Position numbers and translations under genes: made by a program | From: Actinomycetota bacterium | Lineage (GTDB): Bacteria > Actinomycetota > Acidimicrobiia > Acidimicrobiales > JAHWLA01 | Direction of reading: 5' to 3' | Assembly (NCBI GenBank): GCA_019347595.1 | Contig: JAHWLA010000003.1 | Location: 1-34,167 of the forward strand | Length of the DNA: 34,167 nucleotides | Part shown: piece after piece, positions 29,205 to 34,167 of the stretch | Numbering within the stretch: position 1 is the first letter of the stretch | Layout: each line of letters opens with the position of its first letter | Notes under the pieces: model-generated | Database searches by the model: none | The model's input: the letters and a program-made list of their open reading frames with translations, nothing else | What the model was told of the DNA's origin: nothing

Positions 29205-30212
29205 GTGCGCCTTCCCCGTCTGCTGGTCGCCTTCCTGACGCCGGCGCTCGTCTGCCTCACCGGGCTGACGGCGCCGGCGCCGGCGCGTGCGGCGGCCCAG
29301 AGCGGCGAGTTCTCGCTGCGCCCGGTGCGCCCGGCCGACGCCCCCGCCCGCGAGCGCTCCTACATCGTGCGCACGGTCGACGTCGGCAGCGTCTTCACCG
29401 ACCGGCTGGAGGCGGTGAACCTCACCGACGAGCCGCTCGAGCTGGACGTGGCCGCGGTCGACGCCACCGTCCTGGACGACGGCAGCTTTGCCCCGGGCAC
29501 GGCGGCGGCGGCGGAAGGCGCGTGGATCACCGTCACGCCCAGCCGCGTGCGGGTGCCCGCCAAGGGGACAGCCCCGGTGCAGGTGCGCATCACCGTCCCC
29601 GCCGACGCCGCCCTGGGCGACCACATCGCCGCCGTGGTGGCCCAGCGGGCCGACGGCGGGACGACACCGAGCGGGCAGCCCAACGTCGTGCTCCGGCAAC
29701 GGGTCGGCGTGCGCGTCTACCTGACGGTGCGCGGCGACGAGCCGCTGCAGCGCGCCTTCGAGGTCCGCGACCTGCGCTGGGTGGGCGCGCCGTCGGCCCG
29801 CGCCTTCGAGGTCGACATCGCCAACGTGGGCGGCCTCCTCGTCGAACCGGTGGGCACACTGACGATCGAGCGGGGCGGCCTCAGTGCGACGACCGAGCTG
29901 CCGGTACTCGGGACGGTGCCCGTGGGCGAGAGCCGCACGCTGCGGTTCTCGGCAGGCGACACCGAGCTCGAGCCCGGGGCCTACGAGGCCACGCTGACCC
30001 TGCGCGACATCAACGGCGGCCCCGAGCACCAGCGCACCGTGTCGTTCACGGTCGAGGGCGCCGCCGAGCTGGCGGGGCGGGCGTCGAGCGACAGCTCCTT
30101 CCCGTCGTGGCTGGGGGTGGTGGCCGGCGGTGCGCTGGCGGGCGTGGTCTTCGCCCTTTACCGGCGCCGCCGGAACGAAGCCGGAGCCGACGCCCAGCCG
30201 CCTGCCGCCTAG
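29205..30212 (+). CDS. WxLIP (DUF916/DUF3324)-like membrane-anchored protein
   Basis: This predicted 335-residue protein has a signal peptide (LLVAFLTPALVCLTGLTAPA), a DUF916-like domain (FSLRPVRPADAPARERSYIV, RLEAVNLTDEPLELDV, PADAALGDHIAAVVAQ) and a DUF3324-like second domain (FEVDIANVGGLLVEPVGTL, LEPGAYEATLTLRD). It ends with a transmembrane helix and basic tail (SWLGVVAGGALAGVVFALYR). In WxL systems such proteins bind peptidoglycan and a WxL partner. GTG 29205 gives a proper signal peptide; a CTG at 29193 overlapping the previous stop is possible. Its TAG stop shares CTAG with the convergent pilT stop. Confidence 0.75.
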   Translation: MRLPRLLVAFLTPALVCLTGLTAPAPARAAAQSGEFSLRPVRPADAPARERSYIVRTVDVGSVFTDRLEAVNLTDEPLELDVAAVDATVLDDGSFAPGTAAAAEGAWITVTPSRVRVPAKGTAPVQVRITVPADAALGDHIAAVVAQRADGGTTPSGQPNVVLRQRVGVRVYLTVRGDEPLQRAFEVRDLRWVGAPSARAFEVDIANVGGLLVEPVGTLTIERGGLSATTELPVLGTVPVGESRTLRFSAGDTELEPGAYEATLTLRDINGGPEHQRTVSFTVEGAAELAGRASSDSSFPSWLGVVAGGALAGVVFALYRRRRNEAGADAQPPAA

Positions 30213-31294
30213 ACCGGCAGCAGCCCGGCCTGCTGGAGGGCGATGCGGAAGTCGTGGGGGTTCGACGCCGCCGCCATGGCGCTGCGCAGGTCGACCATGC
30301 CGTTCTTGAACAGGCCGAACAGGCTCTGGTCGAACGTCTGCATGCCGTAGTACTCGCCCTCGGCGATGACGTTCTCGATCGAATCGTTGAGCGCCTGGTT
30401 GGGGTCGACGATGCGGTCGAACACCCGGCCGGTCATGACCAGCACCTCGACGGAGGGCACCCGGCCCTTGCCGTCGGCCCGCTCCAGCAGCCGCTGGCTG
30501 ACGACGCCGCGCAACGACGAGGCCATCGACAGCCGGATCTGCTTCTGCTGATGGGGCGGGAAGAAGTCGACGATGCGGTTGACCGTCTCCACCGCGTTGG
30601 TGGTGTGGAGCGTCGACAGCACCAGGTGGCCGGTCTCGGCGGCGGCCAACGCCGCCCACACCGTCTCCGGGTCGCGCATCTCGCCGATGAAGATGACGTC
30701 GGGGTCCTGGCGCAGCACCCGCTTCATGGCCATGGAGTAGTCGCGGGTGTCGGTGCCGATTTCCCGCTGGTTGACGATGGCCTTCTTGTCCACGTGCAGG
30801 ACCTCGATGGGGTCCTCGATCGTCACCACGTTCACCGCTTGTGTCTCGTTGATGTGGTCGATCATGGCGGCGATCGTCGTGGTCTTGCCCGCGCCCGTCG
30901 GGCCGGTGACGAGCACCAGGCCGCGGGGCTCTTCGGCCAGCCGGCGCACCACCGAGGGCAGGCCCAGCGACTCGAAGCTGGGGATGCCGGGCAGCACCCG
31001 CCGGAACACCAGCCCTACCGAGCCGCGCTGGCGGAAGACGTTGACCCGGAACCGCCCCAGGCCCGACACGCTGAGCGCGAAGTCGGCCTCGGCCGTCGTC
31101 ACGAACTCGTCGGCCCGGTCCTTGGGCATGACCTGGAACGCCATGCGCTCGGTATCGGCCGGTGTGACGCGGTCGAACGGCGCGGCGATCAGGTGACCGT
31201 CCACGCGCACGTGCGGCGGGGAACCCGCCTTCACATGCAGGTCGGACCCCCGCTGCTCCACGGTGTACTGAAGCAGTTCGTTCAAGTCGAGCAC
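30209..31294 (-). CDS. pilT: Type IV pilus twitching-motility ATPase PilT
   Basis: This cytoplasmic hexameric ATPase powers pilus retraction. The 361-residue length is typical. It has LNELLQYTVEQRGSDLHVKA, Walker A GPTGAGKTTTIAAMI, Asp box VTIEDPIEVLH, Walker B DVIFIGEMRDPET, His box HLVLSTLHTTNA. The PilT C-terminal signature region is ALNDSIENVIAEGEYYGMQT. GTG 31294 is chosen because it opens the family N-terminus and leaves room for the divergent gene; TTG 31303 and GTG 31366 are alternatives. No other pilus gene (pilB, pilC, pilin) is nearby, so it is an orphan locus or part of a dispersed set. Confidence 0.94.
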   Translation of the reverse strand: MLDLNELLQYTVEQRGSDLHVKAGSPPHVRVDGHLIAAPFDRVTPADTERMAFQVMPKDRADEFVTTAEADFALSVSGLGRFRVNVFRQRGSVGLVFRRVLPGIPSFESLGLPSVVRRLAEEPRGLVLVTGPTGAGKTTTIAAMIDHINETQAVNVVTIEDPIEVLHVDKKAIVNQREIGTDTRDYSMAMKRVLRQDPDVIFIGEMRDPETVWAALAAAETGHLVLSTLHTTNAVETVNRIVDFFPPHQQKQIRLSMASSLRGVVSQRLLERADGKGRVPSVEVLVMTGRVFDRIVDPNQALNDSIENVIAEGEYYGMQTFDQSLFGLFKNGMVDLRSAMAAASNPHDFRIALQQAGLLPV

Positions 31295-31346
31295 TCGAAG
31301 CAATGTCGGCAAAGACGGGGGCGATCCTGAGCGGCGTGCAACACTC

Positions 31347-32621
31347 GTGCCCGTGACGAGGCCCACGAGGCGGGTGACGGTGATCGGCCAGGGCTACGTC
31401 GGCTTGCCCGTGGCGGTGCGGGCGGCCGAGGCCGGCTACTCCGTCGTCGGCTTCGACGTCGACGAGAGCCGGGTGAAGCGGCTGGCCGCCGGGCAGTCGT
31501 TCGTGGAGGACGTGCCGTCGGAGGCGTTGCAACCGCTCCTCGACTCGGGCGCCTACCAGGCGTCGGCCGATCCGGCCTCGCTGGACGGCTTCGACGTCGC
31601 TGTGATCACCGTCCCCACCCCGCTGCGGGAAGGCAACCCCGACCTCAGCTACATCGAGGCGGCCGCCGCCGCGCTGGCCCGTTACCTGCGGCCGGGCGCC
31701 ACCGTGGTCCTGGAGTCGACCACCTACCCGGGCACCACCGAGGAACTGGTCGGCCCCATCCTGGAGGACGGCTCGGGCCTCGTGCCCGGCGACGACTTCT
31801 CGCTCGGCTACAGCCCCGAACGGATCGACCCGGGCAACACTGTGTGGACGTTCACCACCACGCCGAAGGTCGTCTCCGGCATCGACGCCCGTTCGCTGGC
31901 CGCCGTGCAGGCCTTCTACGACACGCTGGTGGAGCGCACCGTTCCCGTCCGCTCCACCCGGGTGGCCGAGCTCACCAAGCTGCTGGAGAACACGTTCCGG
32001 CACGTCAACGTGGCCCTGGTCAACGAGCTGGCCATGTTCGCCAGCGACCTGGGCATCGACGTGTGGGAGGCCATCGACGCGGCGTCGACCAAGCCGTTCG
32101 GATTCATGCGCTTCACTCCGGGGCCGGGCGTGGGCGGCCACTGCCTGCCCATCGACCCCAGCTACCTGAGCTGGCGGGTGAAGCGGGCGCTGGGCCAGAG
32201 CTTCCGCTTCGTGGAACTGGCCAACGACGTGAACGACCACATGCCCGACTACGTGGTGCAGCGGGTGACGGTCGCGCTCAACCGGCGCAAGCTCGCCGTG
32301 AACGGCAGCCGGCTGCTGCTGCTGGGCCTGGCCTACAAGCGCAACACCGGCGATGCGCGGGAGTCGCCCGCCGTGGTGGTGGCCGAGCGGCTGGCGGCGC
32401 TGGGCGCCGAGGTGCGGGCCGCCGACCCCCACGTGGTGGAGGGACGGGTCAGCGAACGGGTGCGCCGAGTGGAGTGCACGGCCGAGGAAGTAGCCGCTGC
32501 CGACCTGGTGATCGTGCTCACCGACCACGACGACTTCGATTACGAACTGGTTGCGGGCGAGGCCGTGGGGGTACTGGACACCCGCCATCGGGCGGTCGGC
32601 GAGCGGGTCGAATATCTGTAA
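31347..32621 (+). CDS. Nucleotide-sugar 6-dehydrogenase (UDP-GlcNAc/UDP-Glc DH family)
   Basis: This 424-residue NAD-dependent enzyme oxidises the C6 alcohol of a UDP-sugar to a uronic acid. It has the NAD motif VIGQGYVGLPVAVRAAEAGY, VITVPTPLREGNPDLSYIEA, ESTTYPGTTEE, and SPERIDPGN, which favours the WbpA-like (UDP-N-acetylhexosamine) branch over plain UDP-glucose dehydrogenase. The catalytic cysteine is about Cys266 in GVGGHCLPIDPSYL. LGLAYKRNTGDARESPA completes the C-terminal domain. GTG 31347 is used; GTG 31353 is close behind. It probably supplies an acidic sugar for a surface polysaccharide, in keeping with the neighbouring surface genes. Confidence 0.9.
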   Translation: MPVTRPTRRVTVIGQGYVGLPVAVRAAEAGYSVVGFDVDESRVKRLAAGQSFVEDVPSEALQPLLDSGAYQASADPASLDGFDVAVITVPTPLREGNPDLSYIEAAAAALARYLRPGATVVLESTTYPGTTEELVGPILEDGSGLVPGDDFSLGYSPERIDPGNTVWTFTTTPKVVSGIDARSLAAVQAFYDTLVERTVPVRSTRVAELTKLLENTFRHVNVALVNELAMFASDLGIDVWEAIDAASTKPFGFMRFTPGPGVGGHCLPIDPSYLSWRVKRALGQSFRFVELANDVNDHMPDYVVQRVTVALNRRKLAVNGSRLLLLGLAYKRNTGDARESPAVVVAERLAALGAEVRAADPHVVEGRVSERVRRVECTAEEVAAADLVIVLTDHDDFDYELVAGEAVGVLDTRHRAVGERVEYL

Positions 32622-32661
32622 ACAACCAACGGCAATATCCGATGGCGGCATCCCGTGGTAA

Positions 32662-32690
32662 TTGACTCCGGGGTGCCGGTGGGTAAGCAT
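32662..32690 (+). promoter_or_regulatory. Candidate promoter before the LPXTG protein gene
   Basis: TTGACT at 32662-32667 is followed by TAAGCA at 32684-32689 (16-bp gap), with the start codon 43 bp further on. The region is AT-richer than its surroundings. The -10 match is poor. Confidence 0.35.
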
Positions 32691-32732
32691 TGCCACTTAC
32701 GGACTGAATTTGGCGGAAAGGAACCGGAGACG

Positions 32733-33296
32733 ATGGGACGACACCTGGTACGCGCCCTGGTAGCAGCACTGCTGCTGCTACCCGCGGGGGCAGCCGTGGC
32801 ACAGCAGGCGCCGGAGAACAGCAGCCGGTGCCCCCAGACCGAAGGTGCAGGCACATCCGGGCAGTACCCGCCCAACCGAGGCGCCCTGCAGCTCAGCCGC
32901 AGTGCCGCTCGACCGGGCCAGCCCGTCACAGCGAGGGGCTGCGGCTTCCGGCCCGCCTCGACCGTCAACGTCGACCTCGTCATGGGCTCGCAGGTCACGC
33001 GAGTCGGCACAGCGACGGTTGGCGCCGACGGTGGGTTCGAGCTGACGTTCAACGTCCCCGCCAACGCCCCCGTCGGCGACCACACAGTGGAGGCCACCGG
33101 TGTCGACCCGGCGGGCGACGTGCGAGTCCTGTCGGCCACGCTGCGGGTCATCGGCGGCGAGCAGGGCCGCGACCTGCCCCGCACCGGCTCCGACTCGACT
33201 GCCCCGCTGGTGACGGCGGGCGCCGGGCTCGTTCTCCTGGGCGGCGCGGCCGTCGTCGCGGCTCGGCGTCGTCGGGCTGCACGCGTCGAAGCCTGA
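32733..33296 (+). CDS. LPXTG-anchored cell-wall protein
   Basis: This 187-residue surface protein has a signal peptide (about 1-24, LVAALLLLPAGAAVAQQ). A single Ig-like/beta domain follows (LQLSRSAARPGQPVTARGCG, VNVDLVMGSQVTRVG, FELTFNVPANAPVGDHTV). The classic sorting signal comprises LPRTG at 148-152, a hydrophobic segment and a basic tail (RRRRAAR). Two cysteines (Cys33, Cys70) may bridge. A sortase should link it to the wall, but none is in the window. ATG 32733 has GGAG 4 bp upstream and GGAAAGGAA further out. It follows the sugar dehydrogenase by 111 bp and has a hairpin behind it. Confidence 0.88.
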   Translation: MGRHLVRALVAALLLLPAGAAVAQQAPENSSRCPQTEGAGTSGQYPPNRGALQLSRSAARPGQPVTARGCGFRPASTVNVDLVMGSQVTRVGTATVGADGGFELTFNVPANAPVGDHTVEATGVDPAGDVRVLSATLRVIGGEQGRDLPRTGSDSTAPLVTAGAGLVLLGGAAVVAARRRRAARVEA

Positions 33297-33324
33297 TCCA
33301 CTCGTTTCCTTCCGCTCTCACGTG

Positions 33325-33355
33325 CGACTGCCGCTGACGATGTCAGCGGCAGTCG
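33325..33355 (+). terminator. Hairpin after the LPXTG gene
   Basis: CGACTGCCGCTGAC and its perfect complement form a 14-bp stem around GAT, 28 bp past the stop. No T-run follows, yet it is the strongest stem in the area and a terminator is likely. Confidence 0.7.
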
Positions 33356-33363
33356 TCGCGTAG

Positions 33364-34167
33364 ATGCACGGGTTCCTGGCGGCGGCGGCGGCCTTCGCGG
33401 CGGTGTCCGTGGTGGCGCTCGTGGCCGGGCGGCGGCTCTCGTCGTTGCCGGGGACGGTCGGCGTGGTGGTCGTGGCCGGCGCCGCCGTGGCCGGGGCGTT
33501 CCTGCCCGGTGCGGCGACGGGCATCGATTGGTTCGACGCCGTGCTGCGCATGGCCGCAGCGGCCGTGGTGACGGCCGTCGGCTCGCGTGCACCGGTCGTC
33601 CTGTTGGCAATCGCCGGCGTGCCGCTCACCGCCGCCGCGGGTGCCGGTCCGGGGGCGTGGCTTGCGGGCGGGGCCACCGGCGTGGCGGTGGCCATGGTGG
33701 CGGGCGACGCCGACGCCTGGGCGTTGCGGGCGGTCGTGGCCGCCGGGCTGGCGGTGGCGGCGTTCGACCTCGAACGACCGGCGGGAGCGACGGCGGTAGT
33801 GGCGTTCAGTGTGTTGGCCGTCGTCGTGGTCGTCGGCTTGGCCCGGCTGCCGCGGCGTGAACGGCGATGGGCGTGGGCGGGGTCGGCAGTGGTGGTGCTC
33901 GTCGTGGTGGTGGCTACGGCGGGCGGCGTCCTCGCCGCGCTGGCAGCACGAGACGACGTGGAGGCAGGCGTCGACGCCGCTCGGTTGGGCCTGATCGCGG
34001 CACGGCGGGGCGACACCGCAGTGGCGGCCGACGCGCTGGACCGCGCCGGTGCGTCGTTCGCCGACGGGCGGCGGCGCATGGAGGCGTGGTGGTCCCGCCC
34101 GGCGGCCGTGGTGCCCGTAGTGGCCCAGCACCGGCGGGCGCTGTCCACGCTGACGGAGACGGGCGCC
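33364..34167 (+). CDS. DUF4012-type membrane protein, C-terminus beyond window
   Basis: The frame is open from ATG 33364 to the window end (268 codons). The first 190 residues hold about six hydrophobic segments (for example FLAAAAAFAAVSVVALVAG, TVGVVVVAGAAVAGAFL, WAGSAVVVLVVVVATAGG). The following helical region (VDAARLGLIAARRGDTAVAA, then FADGRRRMEAWWSRPAAVVP and QHRRALSTL) resembles the start of the extracellular DUF4012 domain found near polysaccharide and surface genes in actinobacteria. Function unknown. The multi-helix N-terminus before it is longer than the single helix I would expect, so it may be a fusion. No ribosome site is obvious. Confidence 0.7.
   Translation, partial: MHGFLAAAAAFAAVSVVALVAGRRLSSLPGTVGVVVVAGAAVAGAFLPGAATGIDWFDAVLRMAAAAVVTAVGSRAPVVLLAIAGVPLTAAAGAGPGAWLAGGATGVAVAMVAGDADAWALRAVVAAGLAVAAFDLERPAGATAVVAFSVLAVVVVVGLARLPRRERRWAWAGSAVVVLVVVVATAGGVLAALAARDDVEAGVDAARLGLIAARRGDTAVAADALDRAGASFADGRRRMEAWWSRPAAVVPVVAQHRRALSTLTETGA

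Noticed and set aside
29163..32696. Open frame of about 1177 codons on the minus strand across five genes
   Set aside because: It is made of high-GC antisense and shifted sequence over the WxLIP-like, pilT and sugar-dehydrogenase genes, all of which have clear family motifs in other frames.

Overview
The window is one continuous stretch of a high-GC actinobacterial chromosome. The evidence is very GC-rich codon use, frequent GTG/TTG starts, many 1-4 bp stop/start overlaps, and a gene block (ino1 - PadR regulator - DUF5318 - class A PBP - rpsF - ssb - rpsR - rplI - dnaB) in the same relative order and orientation that I recall for Mycobacterium tuberculosis Rv0046c-Rv0058. The other content (crotonyl-CoA carboxylase/reductase, GAF-ANTAR and STAS genes, DUF4388, PilT, SipW/WxL-type surface genes, DUF4012) suggests a deep-branching actinobacterium such as a member of Acidimicrobiia. 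That lineage call is inference.

Layout. 1-2.4 kb: divergent crotonyl-CoA carboxylase/reductase (cut by the window edge) and a thiolase, together fitting acetyl-CoA condensation and C4/C5-CoA metabolism. 2.4-6.8 kb: a decayed DUF3352 lipoprotein gene, an HD-domain hydrolase with a small membrane protein, a CheY-like regulator divergent from a DUF4388 protein, and a GT22-type mannosyltransferase. 6.8-8.7 kb: a signalling patch of two GAF-ANTAR proteins and a STAS protein that lacks the usual phospho-serine motif. 8.9-12.3 kb: dnaB and the rpsF-ssb-rpsR-rplI operon; S18 has an unusually long acidic tail. 12.5-14.2 kb: panB with a DUF192 gene, and a tiny double-CxxC protein. 14.2-18.5 kb: a coupled operon of DUF5318, two membrane proteins and a class A PBP. 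18.5-20.2 kb: a PadR regulator with its own palindromic operator, coupled to inositol-phosphate synthase. 20.2-26.5 kb: a broken endonuclease/exonuclease/phosphatase gene, a methyltransferase, a PLP-dependent desulfhydrase/deaminase-like enzyme, a HAD phosphatase, a 5-FTHF cyclo-ligase-like protein, a cupin with a VapBC-like module attached, and a CCA-adding enzyme. 26.7-34.2 kb: a surface/export region with a TasA/camelysin-like protein, a SipW-type signal peptidase (apparently frameshifted), an FN3 protein, a WxL-like protein, a WxLIP-like anchor, then PilT, a nucleotide-sugar dehydrogenase, an LPXTG protein and the start of a DUF4012 protein.

The most unusual feature is a set of palindromic repeats scattered between, and in two cases inside, genes. 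One pair (about 2333 and 25086) keeps its loop and flanks while its stem bases change in a compensating way. A second pair brackets the rpsF operon. A third pair lies in tandem after ino1, and one of its members supplies the end of a broken gene. A 194-bp MITE-like element with 26-bp terminal inverted repeats lies in frame inside a membrane-protein gene. Both pseudogenes found carry internal deletions and both sit next to such palindromes. I saw no tRNA, rRNA, CRISPR array, transposase or prophage gene.
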